Under the pieces are notes generated by a model. That model was not told where the DNA came from. It did not search any database and saw only the letters and a program-made list of their open reading frames with translations. DNA of 40,369 nt, taken from NCBI GenBank assembly GCA_015999745.1, contig JAECQP010000032.1, forward strand, positions 1-40,369. The letters are read 5' to 3'. Both the position numbers and the translations under genes were made by a program. Numbering within the stretch: the stretch's first letter is position 1; each line of letters starts with the position of its first letter. This DNA is from Sphingobacteriia bacterium (GTDB lineage: Bacteria; Bacteroidota; Bacteroidia; Chitinophagales; Chitinophagaceae). Positions 28,360 to 37,221 of this stretch are shown here, in pieces.

Positions 28360-28811
28360 TATTCGCGGTTTTTAGAATCTATTACAATGGTTACAGGGCC
28401 GTCGTTGGTAAGACTGACCTTCATGTCCGCCCCAAAAATACCGGTGGCCACTGGCCTGCCCAGGTCTGCGGACAACTGCCGGACCAGTTGCTCATACAGC
28501 GGAATGGAAATATCCGGTTTGGCAGCTTTGATATAAGAAGGCCGGTTCCCCTTTTTGGTGCTGGCATGCAGGGTAAACTGGCTGATCAGCAGGATCTCTC
28601 CGTCAATATCTTTCACCGAGCGGTTCATCACGCCGGCCTCGTCGTCGAAAATCCTGAGGTTGACCATTTTATTACAGAGCCAGCCGATATCCTCCGCCCC
28701 GTCAGCTTCCTCAATGCCCACCAGCACCATCAGGCCCCGATGGATAGCGCCGTTCACTGTTCCGTTAATGGCTACGCTTGCCGAAGAAACCCGTTGAATA
28801 ACTACACGCAT
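28359..28811 (-). CDS. dtd: D-aminoacyl-tRNA deacylase
   Basis: The 150-residue enzyme removes D-amino acids wrongly attached to tRNA. Family signatures are MRVVIQRVSSASV at the start, SQFTLHASTKKGNRPSY in the middle, and TGIFGADMKVSLTNDGPVT near the end (the NxGPVT active-site motif). The frame is open 57 codons further upstream, but that part overlaps the divergent arfB gene and does not match the family, so the ATG at 28811 is chosen. It starts the dtd-mazG pair. Confidence 0.95.
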   Translation of the reverse strand: MRVVIQRVSSASVAINGTVNGAIHRGLMVLVGIEEADGAEDIGWLCNKMVNLRIFDDEAGVMNRSVKDIDGEILLISQFTLHASTKKGNRPSYIKAAKPDISIPLYEQLVRQLSADLGRPVATGIFGADMKVSLTNDGPVTIVIDSKNRE

Positions 28812-28841
28812 GGAATGTTCTTTTATCCGAAATTTGATGGA

Positions 28842-29249
28842 ATGAAGATAGATATAAGCAGTGAAATTCAGTTTCAAACGGCACGCAGCGGTGGAAAGGG
28901 GGGCCAGAACGTCAACAAGGTGGAAACCATGGTGGAAGGACGCTGGGAGGTACAACGCTCTGCCCTGCTGGATGCAGCGCAAAAAGCCCTGCTGGCCGAA
29001 CGCCTGCAGAACCGGATCACTTCAGAAGGCTTTCTGCTGGTAAAATCCCAAACCGAAAGATCCCAGTTGGGCAATAAACAGGAAGTGATTCTAAAAATGA
29101 ACCGGCTGGTAACACAGGCGCTGGAGAAGCAGCGTCCCAGGAAGGCCACCAAACCCACCAGGGCGTCTCAGGAAAAAAGGATTGAGTCTAAAAAGAAACA
29201 TGCTTTCAATAAAATTTTCAGAAAGAAAATTGATACCCGCAACCTGTAG
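28842..29249 (+). CDS. arfB: Alternative ribosome-rescue factor ArfB-like peptidyl-tRNA hydrolase
   Basis: The 135-residue protein carries the GGQ release-factor motif in ARSGGKGGQNVNKVET and a basic C-terminal tail (KRIESKKKHAFNKIFRKK), as in ArfB/YaeJ, which frees peptides from stalled ribosomes in the cytoplasm. The open frame extends far upstream, but that portion is antisense to dtd; the ATG at 28842 matches the family start. It is divergent from dtd across 30 bp. Confidence 0.9.
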   Translation: MKIDISSEIQFQTARSGGKGGQNVNKVETMVEGRWEVQRSALLDAAQKALLAERLQNRITSEGFLLVKSQTERSQLGNKQEVILKMNRLVTQALEKQRPRKATKPTRASQEKRIESKKKHAFNKIFRKKIDTRNL

Positions 29250-29326
29250 CAGAACCATTATTTTTACAGGCGCCTGATAAGGCAAACAAGGGGTAGCATA
29301 CCCTGCAAAGTATAAATCAGCATCAC

Positions 29327-30835
29327 TTGAGTGAATTAAAGAAATTAGCGGGGCAAACAATGTGGTACGGGGTTCCTACCATTGCAAGCAGGTTCCTGGG
29401 ATACCTGATGAACCTCTCCCTGCCGCTGTTCTTTGCACAACCGGCGGTAACAGCGGATCTCACACAGATCTATGCAATGATCCCCTTTTTAAATGTATTG
29501 TTCACCTACGGACTGGAAACCGCTTATTTCCGTTTCAGCAAGGAAGAAGATCCTGCCAAACTCTACAGTACCCTTTCACTTTCACTGATGGGTTCTACCA
29601 TATTACTGACCGGCATTATTGTATTATTCAGGGATCAGTTGGTGGGATGGGCCAACCTGGAAGCGCATCCGGAATACATTAACTGGATGATCGCCATCCT
29701 GTTTTTCGATACCATCAGTACCCTGGCATTTGCCCGGCTGAGACTGGAGAACAGGCCCCGCAAATATGCAGTGGTACGGCTTTCCAGCGTGCTGGTCAAC
29801 TTTTTGTCGGTATTGATTTTTTTAGGGCTGATCCCTTCTTATATCATCAATCACCCCGAAAGCAGCCTGGCTGTTTTTGTGAACAATGGCATCGGTATCG
29901 GATATTACCTCCTGGGAAACCTGGCCGGCAGCATCCTCACTTTTTTATTGCTGTGGAAAGAGTTTAAGCAGATCCGGTTGTTGTTCAACATCCAACTTTG
30001 GAACAGGGTGATGCAATACAGTTATCCGCTGATCATTGTGGGCATGGGCGGGATGGTCAATGATATGCTGAGCCGGCTGATTTATCAGCATGTGGTAGAC
30101 CTTCCGGTAGAAGCGGCCAAACACGAACTCGGTATTTTCAGCAATATTTACCGGCTGGCTGTTCTGATCACCATTATGATCCAGGCTTTTCGCATGGCGG
30201 CAGAGCCCTTCTTTTTTAAACAGCGGGGCGAAGAAAATGCGCAGAAAGTGTATGCCCGGGTGATGAAGTTCTTCGTGATTGCCTGCTGTTATATGTTTTT
30301 GTTCATCAGCTTATTCATTGAAATCTTTGCCTGGTTCTTCAATGCCATCGGCAAACCTTTGTGGACAGAAGGCCTGTACATTGTACCCCTGCTGGCACTG
30401 GGCAATATATTCCTGGGCATCTATTACAACCTGAGCGTCTGGTACAAGCTGACCGATAAAAACAAAATGGGTGCAGTTATTACCGTAGCGGGCGCCCTGA
30501 TCACCATCGGTTTGAACATCCTGCTGATACCCAAACTGCATTACCTGGGTGCGGCGCTGGCCACATTCACCTGTTATTTCTTTATGATGATCACCAGTTA
30601 TATCCTGGGTCAGCGGTTTTATCCCGTTCCCTATGCAGTAAAAAAACTGACCGCATACCTGGTTATAGTATGCCTGTTTTATGCCATTCATAAAGCGGTG
30701 TTGCATTTCTTTCCGGTGTTGTGGCTCGGCATACTGCTTGGCGTGTTATTCATCGGATTATTCACTTCACTGATTGGCTGGGCAGAGAAAAAAGAACTGC
30801 AGAAGATTCCATTCCTGCAACGATTCATTGCCTGA
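29327..30835 (+). CDS. Oligosaccharide flippase / MATE-like membrane protein (Wzx-type)
   Basis: The 502-residue protein has about 14 hydrophobic segments and the start pattern LKKLAGQTMWYGVPTIASRF of polysaccharide transport (PST) flippases, which turn lipid-linked sugars across the inner membrane. The start is a TTG at 29327 (a downstream ATG at 29360 would remove the conserved LKKLAGQ). No glycosyltransferase genes are adjacent, so its substrate cannot be told. A small inverted repeat, GGGTA/TACCC, lies in the leader at 29291-29303. A fRMsr gene follows 21 nt later. Confidence 0.87.
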   Translation: MSELKKLAGQTMWYGVPTIASRFLGYLMNLSLPLFFAQPAVTADLTQIYAMIPFLNVLFTYGLETAYFRFSKEEDPAKLYSTLSLSLMGSTILLTGIIVLFRDQLVGWANLEAHPEYINWMIAILFFDTISTLAFARLRLENRPRKYAVVRLSSVLVNFLSVLIFLGLIPSYIINHPESSLAVFVNNGIGIGYYLLGNLAGSILTFLLLWKEFKQIRLLFNIQLWNRVMQYSYPLIIVGMGGMVNDMLSRLIYQHVVDLPVEAAKHELGIFSNIYRLAVLITIMIQAFRMAAEPFFFKQRGEENAQKVYARVMKFFVIACCYMFLFISLFIEIFAWFFNAIGKPLWTEGLYIVPLLALGNIFLGIYYNLSVWYKLTDKNKMGAVITVAGALITIGLNILLIPKLHYLGAALATFTCYFFMMITSYILGQRFYPVPYAVKKLTAYLVIVCLFYAIHKAVLHFFPVLWLGILLGVLFIGLFTSLIGWAEKKELQKIPFLQRFIA

Positions 30836-30856
30836 GCAAGGAGTAAAAAAAATATC

Positions 30857-31330
30857 ATGGCAGAAGACTTACAGATTATCAAAGGCAGTAAGGCCGAACA
30901 ATATGAAGCGCTGATTCCGCAGATCAAAGGATTGCTGGAAGGAGAAACAGACCTGGTTGCCAACCTGGCCAATATTGCAGCCGCGCTGAAAGAACAGTTC
31001 GGATGGTTCTGGGTAGGTTTTTACCTGGTGAAGCAGGATCAGTTGGTATTGGGTCCGTTCCAGGGGCCGGTAGCCTGCACACGCATCCGTAAAGGCCGGG
31101 GTGTTTGTGGCAGCAGTTGGGCCAGTGCATCCACTTTAATTGTTCCGGATGTGGAGCAATTTCCAGGCCATATAGCCTGCAGCAGTTTATCCAGATCTGA
31201 AATTGTTGTACCCCTGGTAAAGAACGGAGCAGTGATGGGTGTGCTGGATGTCGACAGCAGTGAATACAACCGTTTCGATGAAACTGACCAACAATACCTG
31301 GAACAGGTTGTGGCGTTGCTGAATTGTTAA
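30857..31330 (+). CDS. msrC: Free methionine-R-sulfoxide reductase (GAF domain)
   Basis: The 157-residue GAF-domain protein reduces free methionine-R-sulfoxide. The three cysteines expected for the family are present with standard spacing: C74 (VACTRI), C84 (GRGVCG) and C108 (GHIACSS), plus an extra C-terminal Cys157. The motif VPDVEQFPGHIACSS and the SEIVVPL segment support the call. It follows the flippase by 21 nt and is probably co-transcribed with it, then ends before the helicase leader. Confidence 0.92.
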   Translation: MAEDLQIIKGSKAEQYEALIPQIKGLLEGETDLVANLANIAAALKEQFGWFWVGFYLVKQDQLVLGPFQGPVACTRIRKGRGVCGSSWASASTLIVPDVEQFPGHIACSSLSRSEIVVPLVKNGAVMGVLDVDSSEYNRFDETDQQYLEQVVALLNC

Positions 31331-31378
31331 TTGTGGTACCGGGGAACCGCCCCAATTGGCAGTTCCGGAGATTTCACC

Positions 31379-31503
31379 TACCTTTGCACTATTCATATAC
31401 TCTCTCGGTTCGACTGGAATCTACTTCAGTGACAAGGTAATCCCATCAAAAGTTAGGTTATATAGCATCTGGAAAACCGGATGTTCATTTTAAAATACAT
31501 ATT
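31379..31503 (+). promoter_or_regulatory. Promoter and long leader of the DEAD-box helicase gene
   Basis: A TACCTTTG box at 31379-31386, with a TTG 20 nt upstream, would start a leader of about 110 nt before the GTG start at 31504. Within it a 7-bp hairpin with arms CATCTGG/CCGGATG and an AAAA loop lies at 31466-31483. Long, structured leaders are common for cold-induced RNA helicases; control by temperature is inference. Confidence 0.5.
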
Positions 31504-32757
31504 GTGTTATTCAAAGAATTACAACTCATCGAGCCTATTTTAAAGGCGCTCGAAACTGAAGGCTATACAACGCCTACCCCCATTCAACAACAGGCAATTC
31601 CATTGGCGCTGGAGCGCAGGGACGTGCTGGGTTGTGCCCAAACCGGAACAGGAAAAACAGCGGCGTTTGCCATTCCTATCCTGCAGTTAACTTACCAGGC
31701 CATTCAAAACGGCAACAGATCCAAAAGCATTAAAGCCCTGATACTGACGCCGACCAGAGAACTGGCCATACAGATTGATGAAAGTTTTGCCGCTTACGGC
31801 AGGAACCTCTACCTGAAACACCAGGTCATTTTTGGCGGTGTTTCACAGGTACCGCAGGTGAATGCACTCAGAAACGGTGTAGACATCCTGGTTGCTACCC
31901 CCGGCAGGTTGCTGGACCTGATGCAACAGGGTTATGTTCATCTGAACGATATTCATTTCTTTGTACTGGATGAGGCAGACCGTATGCTCGATATGGGCTT
32001 CATCAATGATGTTAAAAAAATCGTAGCCAGGTTGCCCATGGAAAAACAGACAATGTTTTTTTCTGCAACCATGCCAACAGAAATTGAGAAACTATCTTCA
32101 ACCTTATTAAAGAACCCTGCAAAAGTGGAAGTGACCCCGGTTTCCTCCACTGCTGAAAAAATTCAGCAGGCGGTTTATTATGTAGAAAAGGATCAGAAAA
32201 AACATTTACTGATTCACCTGTTGAAAGACAGTTCCATTCAAACTGCACTGGTATTTACCAGAACCAAACATGGCGCAGATAAAGTGGTGAAAGAGCTGTT
32301 GAAAGCCGGCATAACAGCCGAAGCCATTCACGGCAATAAATCGCAGAACGCCCGTCAGCGTGCGCTCACCAATTTCAAAGCCGGCACTACCCGGATTCTG
32401 GTAGCCACAGATATTGCTGCAAGAGGCATTGATGTAGACCAGTTATCGCATGTATACAATTACGAACTGCCCAATGTACCGGAAACCTATGTACACCGAA
32501 TCGGAAGAACCGGCAGAGCAGGCGCCAGCGGAATAGCCGTTTCTTTCTGTGATACGGAAGAAAGGGAATACCTGAGGGATATTCAAAAACTGATCAGGAT
32601 CAACCTTCCGGTGGTAAAAGACCACGATTACGAATCAACGGTTCCACTCCATGTAACCACTCCCGCTCTACTTAAAGTGCAGCAACCCAAGCCTGCGCCA
32701 AGAGGAAGATTCAGGGAGCCGCGCAGCAGTTACAACAGAAGTTCAAGAACCAGGTAA
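31504..32757 (+). CDS. rhlE: DEAD-box RNA helicase, RhlE-like
   Basis: The 417-residue protein shows the DEAD-box motifs in order: Q-motif [11 protein letters not shown], Walker [35 protein letters not shown] (FFSATMPT) and [11 protein letters not shown] short basic, Arg-rich tail (from about 390) follows the second RecA domain. Such helicases remodel structured RNA, often in ribosome assembly. The start is GTG, and the first residues match family openings (LFKELQL). Confidence 0.93.
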   Translation: MLFKELQLIEPILKALETEGYTTPTPIQQQAIPLALERRDVLGCAQTGTGKTAAFAIPILQLTYQAIQNGNRSKSIKALILTPTRELAIQIDESFAAYGRNLYLKHQVIFGGVSQVPQVNALRNGVDILVATPGRLLDLMQQGYVHLNDIHFFVLDEADRMLDMGFINDVKKIVARLPMEKQTMFFSATMPTEIEKLSSTLLKNPAKVEVTPVSSTAEKIQQAVYYVEKDQKKHLLIHLLKDSSIQTALVFTRTKHGADKVVKELLKAGITAEAIHGNKSQNARQRALTNFKAGTTRILVATDIAARGIDVDQLSHVYNYELPNVPETYVHRIGRTGRAGASGIAVSFCDTEEREYLRDIQKLIRINLPVVKDHDYESTVPLHVTTPALLKVQQPKPAPRGRFREPRSSYNRSSRTR

Positions 32758-32773
32758 AGGATTTGATCCGGCT

Positions 32774-32819
32774 AAACAATATTGCTTAATTTAGAATATA
32801 TGATTAAGCAATATTGTTT
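32774..32819 (+). repeat. 17-bp perfect inverted repeat around the serine hydrolase start codon
   Basis: AAACAATATTGCTTAAT (32774-32790) and its exact complement (32803-32819) enclose a 12-nt loop that ends with the ATG at 32800-32802. The second arm is coding sequence (codons 2-7). It is followed by T-rich sequence, so it could terminate the helicase message or occlude translation of the hydrolase. This is seen directly; the role is inferred. Confidence 0.7.
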
Positions 32820-34017
32820 TCTTTTTATAGCGATGTTCGCAACGGGCATTGCATCTGCACAAAATACCACCCCCTACTTCCCATCTGCAAAGGTCTGGGA
32901 ACACAGAACACCGGAAAGCCTTGGACTGAAGGCCGATCGGCTGCTGAAAGCCATTGATACCGCCATGTATTATGCGTCTAAGAACCCACGCAGCATGGAA
33001 CAGAACCACTACCAGAGTTTTGGCAGGGAGCCGTTTGGGGAGGGTATCGGCCCGTTTGAAGACAGGGGCAACCAAACAGGAATCGTTATCTATAAAGGAT
33101 ACATCGTTGCCGCCTGGGGCGATACACTCAAAGCCGATATGACGCATAGTGTTACCAAAAGTTTTCTTTCCACTGTAGTAGGATTGGCGGTAGACAAAGG
33201 CCTGATCCATTCCGTGCAGGATCTGGTGGCCGGTTATGTTCCACCCATTGAACTGTACAATCCTTCCCAGCCCGCTAACAGGGTTGCGGCGTCTTTCGGC
33301 CAGCCTGAACTGATCCACCCATTTCAAACGGCTCACAACAGCACCATTACCTGGGAAACCATGCTGCGTCAAACAAGCGATTGGGAGGGTACGCTATGGG
33401 GAAAGCCCGACTGGGCGGACCGCCCGGATGCAGATCCTTCCAAGTGGCATAACCGCAAAAGAAATAAACCGGGTACGGTTTATGAATACAATGATGTTCG
33501 TGTAAATGCTTTGGCGCTGGCAGCCACCGGTGTATGGAGACAACCCCTGCCGCAGGTGCTGAAGCAATACATTATGGACCCTATCGGCGCCTCCAATACC
33601 TGGAGATGGACCGGTTACAGGAATTCCTGGATCGTACTCGATGGCAAACTTGTACAAAGCGTTAGCGGTGGCGGGCATTGGGGCGGCGGCATGTTTATCC
33701 ATGCAGCAGATATGGCCAGGTTTGGGCTCCTGACCCTCCGTAAAGGTCAATGGAACGGTCAGCAATTATTGTCGGAACAATGGATCAGCCAGGCTACCAC
33801 CCCAACTACTGCTAAAACAGACTATGGTTATATGAACTGGTTTCTGAATACGGGTAAGGCATTTTTGCCAGGTGCGCCGGAAACTGCGTTTGTGCATGTA
33901 GGCAATGGCAACAACATTATTTACGTTGACCGGACAAACGATCTGGTAGTGGTACTTCGCTGGATAGATACCCGGGGTATGGACAAAACAATCCGGCAGA
34001 TACTTTCGGCTTTTTAA
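32800..34017 (+). CDS. Secreted serine hydrolase of the beta-lactamase/esterase superfamily
   Basis: From the ATG at 32800 (an upstream TTG is in frame) the protein has 405 residues and a signal peptide (KQYCFLFIAMFATGIASAQ), so it is periplasmic. The SxxK motif is Ser117-Val-Thr-Lys120 in THSVTKSF, a YEYND segment lies where the class C tyrosine motif is expected, and GGHWGGGMF lies where the third motif (HxG/KxG) is expected. Members include esterases, peptidases and beta-lactamases; the substrate cannot be told, and antibiotic resistance is not implied. The first codons form one arm of a 17-bp inverted repeat. Confidence 0.9.
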   Translation: MIKQYCFLFIAMFATGIASAQNTTPYFPSAKVWEHRTPESLGLKADRLLKAIDTAMYYASKNPRSMEQNHYQSFGREPFGEGIGPFEDRGNQTGIVIYKGYIVAAWGDTLKADMTHSVTKSFLSTVVGLAVDKGLIHSVQDLVAGYVPPIELYNPSQPANRVAASFGQPELIHPFQTAHNSTITWETMLRQTSDWEGTLWGKPDWADRPDADPSKWHNRKRNKPGTVYEYNDVRVNALALAATGVWRQPLPQVLKQYIMDPIGASNTWRWTGYRNSWIVLDGKLVQSVSGGGHWGGGMFIHAADMARFGLLTLRKGQWNGQQLLSEQWISQATTPTTAKTDYGYMNWFLNTGKAFLPGAPETAFVHVGNGNNIIYVDRTNDLVVVLRWIDTRGMDKTIRQILSAF

Positions 34018-34039
34018 TGCCCCATCCGTATCATTAAAA

Positions 34040-34055
34040 TACCTAATTTTAGGTA
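34040..34055. promoter_or_regulatory. Small palindrome upstream of the histidine kinase
   Basis: TACCTAATTTTAGGTA is a 16-bp sequence with 7-bp arms and a TT centre, 35 nt before the kinase start. It overlaps TAATTTTA, a one-mismatch -7 box, so it could be an operator for a dimeric regulator. Confidence 0.4.
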
Positions 34056-34090
34056 CCCCCGATTGCCTTACTGAAAACAGTTGCTTCTTT

Positions 34091-35620
34091 ATGAGCACAG
34101 ATTTGTTTAATGAACATTTTAAGGATAATTATTTTCTCCAGTCGGTCATAGATTCGATTGAGGAAGGCGTGATTGTTCAAAACAGAGAGGGAGCCATCAT
34201 TGGCTTCAACAGCAAAGCGTTGGAAATTTTATCGTTGAATGAAAAAGAGCTTTTTGGAAAAACGTCCTACGATAATATGTGGAATGCCTGCCTGGAAGAT
34301 GGCATCATTGCCTCCGGAGACGAACATCCTATTTCCGTTACCCTCCAAACCGGTCAGCCGCAAACAAATGTGCTGATGCAGGTGAATGTATTCAACAGGG
34401 GGGTCAGGTGGATCAACATCAATTCCAAACTGTTTCATATCGGGGATGATGTTTTTGCATTCGCCAACTTTTCGGATGTAACGGATATGGTGCAAACCAA
34501 CAAATCCTTAACGCTCGAAAAACAGCAGCGGAAGATCAGCGAAAAGAAGTTTTCGAATGTATTTAAATACTCCAGTATCGGTAAAGCCATCCTTTCTCCG
34601 GAGGGCAATATCATGGACGTAAATGACGCCTTGTGTAACATGCTGGGATACAGCAAGGAGGAACTGTTCAGCAACGGATTAAAAGAAATCTGCCATGAAT
34701 CAGATTATGCTGAAAACATCTTACAGACCAAACAAATGCTCATTACAGAGCTGAAGAAAGTGGAACAGGAAATGCGCTTTATCAAAAAAGACGGAAACCT
34801 ATGCTGGGCAACGGTTACCACCTCTTTGGTAAGGGACGATGCCCGCAATCCGCAATTTTTCATTTCTCAGATACAGGAAATTACAGCGCTCAAGCAACTG
34901 AATAGAAACCTCGAAACACAGAACAGGGAACTGCTGAAAACACAGATGGCGCTGGAAAAGAAAGTAAGCCAGTTGAAAGAGTTCGCAGGCATCATTACCC
35001 ACGACGTTCGGGGGCCTGCACATAATATCCGCAAAATGCTGGAGATGTACGAGGTAACAGAAGACCCGGAATTAAAACAGGCATCGCTGGATTATCTGAA
35101 AAAAGTAAGCGCCGACCTCACCAATAACCTGAATGAGCTGGTACAAATCCTGCAGATCCAGATGGAAAAAGATATTCCCCACTCCGATTGCAGCTTTGAG
35201 GAAATTATCAGCAGTGTGTGTTTACAGCTACAGGAAACCATCAATCGTAAAAAAGCCGTTATTCATGCTGATCTCAAAGTGAGCAACCTGACGTACCCAA
35301 GGGTATTTCTTCAAAGCATTATTTACAATTTGCTCAGCAACAGCCTCAAATATGTTCAGCCCGATCAGCCGCCGGTCATTGAAATAAAAACATTTAAAGA
35401 TGCGGGGGGCATTTGTCTTACCGTTAAGGATTACGGGCTGGGGATAGATATGAAACGCTTCGGGCATATGTTGTTCAGGTTCCAGAAAAGCTTCCACAGC
35501 GGATTTGACAGTAAGGGAATTGGCCTGTACCTGATCAAAAACCAGATCGAGGACCAGGGTGGAACCATTTCCGCCGAAAGTGAACCCAACAAAGGGATCA
35601 CTTTTACCGTTCGCTTTTAA
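34091..35620 (+). CDS. PAS-domain sensor histidine kinase, soluble
   Basis: The 509-residue protein has no membrane segment. Two PAS domains come first (about 12-135, SIEEGVIVQNREGAIIGFN; and about 152-275, ILSPEGNIMDVNDALCNMLGY), then a coiled coil, the H-box ITHDVRGPAHN with His304, and the ATPase part with the N-box IIYNLLSNSLKY, G1 DYGLGID and G2 GIGLYLI. It would phosphorylate a response regulator; none is adjacent on the intact side. The LytTR fragment past the tRNA is truncated and should not be assumed to be its partner. The signal is cytoplasmic and unknown. Confidence 0.92.
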   Translation: MSTDLFNEHFKDNYFLQSVIDSIEEGVIVQNREGAIIGFNSKALEILSLNEKELFGKTSYDNMWNACLEDGIIASGDEHPISVTLQTGQPQTNVLMQVNVFNRGVRWININSKLFHIGDDVFAFANFSDVTDMVQTNKSLTLEKQQRKISEKKFSNVFKYSSIGKAILSPEGNIMDVNDALCNMLGYSKEELFSNGLKEICHESDYAENILQTKQMLITELKKVEQEMRFIKKDGNLCWATVTTSLVRDDARNPQFFISQIQEITALKQLNRNLETQNRELLKTQMALEKKVSQLKEFAGIITHDVRGPAHNIRKMLEMYEVTEDPELKQASLDYLKKVSADLTNNLNELVQILQIQMEKDIPHSDCSFEEIISSVCLQLQETINRKKAVIHADLKVSNLTYPRVFLQSIIYNLLSNSLKYVQPDQPPVIEIKTFKDAGGICLTVKDYGLGIDMKRFGHMLFRFQKSFHSGFDSKGIGLYLIKNQIEDQGGTISAESEPNKGITFTVRF

Positions 35621-35631
35621 TAAAAACCCCC

Positions 35632-35639
35632 TATTTTTG
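35632..35639 (+). promoter_or_regulatory. -7 promoter motif for tRNA-Leu
   Basis: TATTTTTG matches TAnnTTTG and ends 11 nt before the mature tRNA 5' end, a sensible distance for a short precursor leader. Confidence 0.6.
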
Positions 35640-35650
35640 CCGCCTTAACA

Positions 35651-35732
35651 GCGGATGTGGCGAAATTGGCAGACGCACTAGACTTAGGATCTAGCGCCGC
35701 GAGGCGTGTGGGTTCGACCCCCTCCATCCGCA
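35651..35732 (+). tRNA. tRNA-Leu(TAG)
   Basis: The cloverleaf is clear: acceptor GCGGATG paired with CATCCGC, D-arm with AAATTGGCAGACGCAC, anticodon stem CTAGA/TCTAG with loop CTTAGGA (anticodon TAG, reading CUA codons), a long variable arm, and the T-arm GGGTTCGACCCC. The 3' CCA is not encoded. It sits between the intact core and the degraded accessory segment, a usual site for integrase-driven insertion; no direct repeat of its 3' end was found within the window. Confidence 0.96.
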
Positions 35733-35759
35733 CACACTGAAAATAAATCAGTTGCATAA

Positions 35760-35788
35760 GACCCGCTTCGGCGGGTTTTGTGTTTTTT
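35760..35788 (+). terminator. Terminator after tRNA-Leu
   Basis: ACCCGC (35761-35766), a TTCG loop and GCGGGT (35771-35776) are followed by TTTTGTGTTTTTT, a strong intrinsic terminator. Confidence 0.9.
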
Positions 35789-35912
35789 AGAACTGTTCTT
35801 GCCAGGTTCATACAAAACATGAAAAATGAACATCAATTTTCAAACAAAAGAATATAAAGCCGTGTTGGAAAAGAACTATTGTTGACATACAAGTTTACGA
35901 AATCCTCAAACA

Positions 35913-35938
35913 AATGAACCTGCGTCTACAGGCTCATT
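35913..35938 (-). terminator. Hairpin after the HTH gene
   Basis: AATGAACCTG (35913-35922) pairs with CAGGCTCATT (35929-35938) with one mismatch, followed by T-rich sequence on both strands. It directly abuts the stop of the minus-strand HTH gene. Confidence 0.65.
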
Positions 35939-36244
35939 TTAGGATAAAAAATGCTTACTGGACTTATCAGAAAATTTCGCTTTCGTCGGGAGTTCGGATT
36001 GTAAGAATCGCAGCATTTCTGATTTGGTAAAATATATCTTGCCCCGCCACTTATAATGCGGCAATCCCGATCCCACCCAACCGGATAAGGTGGCAATAGA
36101 AATCCGCAGAAAGGCAGCGGCTTCCTGCCTCGACAGTAGCGGTTCATTGATATTGATAGGAGTTTCTTCCGGTAATTGTGTTTCTGAAAAATACTCCCGG
36201 ATGGCATCTGAAATCCATTTCTTTACTTCTTCCTCTCTCAACAT
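35939..36244 (-). CDS. Excisionase-like helix-turn-helix protein
   Basis: The protein has 101 residues from the ATG at 36244; an in-frame ATG at 36259 adds five. The middle matches the MerR/Xis-like HTH_17 pattern: LLSRQEAAAFLRISIATLSGW, then YKWRGKIYFTKSEMLRFLQ. Such proteins are typical of Bacteroidota conjugative or integrative elements, where they regulate excision or mobilisation genes. Upstream on the same strand, 6-21 nt away, lies the remains of a second gene (36266-36472). Its position a few hundred bases past tRNA-Leu supports a mobile origin, but no integrase is present in the window. Confidence 0.82.
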   Translation of the reverse strand: MLREEEVKKWISDAIREYFSETQLPEETPININEPLLSRQEAAAFLRISIATLSGWVGSGLPHYKWRGKIYFTKSEMLRFLQSELPTKAKFSDKSSKHFLS

Positions 36245-36265
36245 GATCAGTGCTTCCACAATCTT

Positions 36266-36472
36266 TCATTTTGGTAATTCGATAACTATTTTGCTTTTCA
36301 ACCTCGGGTCGTTTGTTGGATGGTAATGCAGGTATCCGAATACAGATAGTTGCCGGATACATTTCAAACAAGTTTTCTTTTCCAGTTTTGAATAACGTTC
36401 GATCAACTCTCCATTGAAATAAATGACAGCATCTTCATCGGTAGCCAAAAAATAAACAAGCGTTAAAAACAC
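36266..36472 (-). pseudogene. 5'-truncated gene remnant upstream of the HTH gene
   Basis: The frame ends in LSVFGYLHYHPTNDPRLKSK followed by IVIELPK, which looks like a genuine protein end. Its only start is a GTG at 36472; upstream the same frame remains open but runs antisense to the LytTR regulator fragment on the plus strand, so the natural N-terminus is missing. It probably belonged with the HTH gene in a mobile-element operon. No family was recognised with confidence. Confidence 0.6.
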
Positions 36473-36477
36473 CGAGA

Positions 36478-37070
36478 CGTGTGAACTCCTGATACAATTA
36501 CAGGAAACAAATGGATTTGAACTTCTCTCTTCCCTGGGCGACTATGACTTTGATGTCATTTTCATAACCGCATACGACCAATATGGCATCCAGGCCGTAA
36601 AATGTTCCGCTATTGATTATCTACTAAAACCTGTTAATCTCTCTGATTTGACGCTTGCTGTACAAAAAGCCACTAAAAGAAAGGAGTACAGGCAAACGCA
36701 GCTTCAGATACAAAACCTGCTTTCCATCATCAACCTCCCTCCGAAGGAACATCGCGTGGCCATTCAACTAATGAAAGAGATTCGTTTTCTCAACCCCGCA
36801 GACATCATCCGATGTGAAGCGGCCAACAACTATACGCATATCTATCTGGTAACCGGAGAAGAACTAATTGCGTCTAAGGGTTTGTTTGATTTTGATGATA
36901 TTTTAAAGAACTACCATTTCATCAGATGCCATCAATCGCACCTAGTCAATAGGAAATTCATCAAAAGTTTATTCAAGGAAGATAATGTTTCAGACTTAAT
37001 ATTGATAGATGGAACGTTGGTGCCGGTTTCAAGACTGAAAAGAGATCATGTTAAAAACGAATTCTCCTAA
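36478..37070 (+). pseudogene. LytTR response regulator, N-terminally truncated
   Basis: The frame opens with CELLIQLQETNGFELL and then shows the last part of a receiver domain (DVIFITAYDQYGIQAVKC, AIDYLLKPV) and a complete LytTR DNA-binding domain (IRFLNPADIIRCEAANNYTH to the C-terminus). The first half of the receiver, with the acidic pocket and the phospho-acceptor Asp, is absent, and the reading before about 36478 does not continue the family. Start codons exist only inside (TTG at 36648). It meets the minus-strand remnant head to head, marking a rearrangement junction. A shortened protein may still be made, but it would lack phosphorylation control. Confidence 0.8.
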
Positions 37071-37221
37071 GTGCGCCATTGTACAATTTATCATTCTTCG
37101 AAATACGAAAATCAAGTGGTGCTCTGCACAACCTCCCCACACCTCGTTCTTCAATTTGTCCAAAGGTAAACGCCTATTTACAAAGTACCTGTGTATAATC
37201 TATAATTGGGTACATCTCATA

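Noticed and set aside
35651..37070. Pairing the PAS kinase with the LytTR fragment as a two-component system
   Set aside because: The regulator lacks its phospho-acceptor half, lies past a tRNA and terminator, and adjoins a rearrangement junction; LytTR regulators usually pair with another kinase type.
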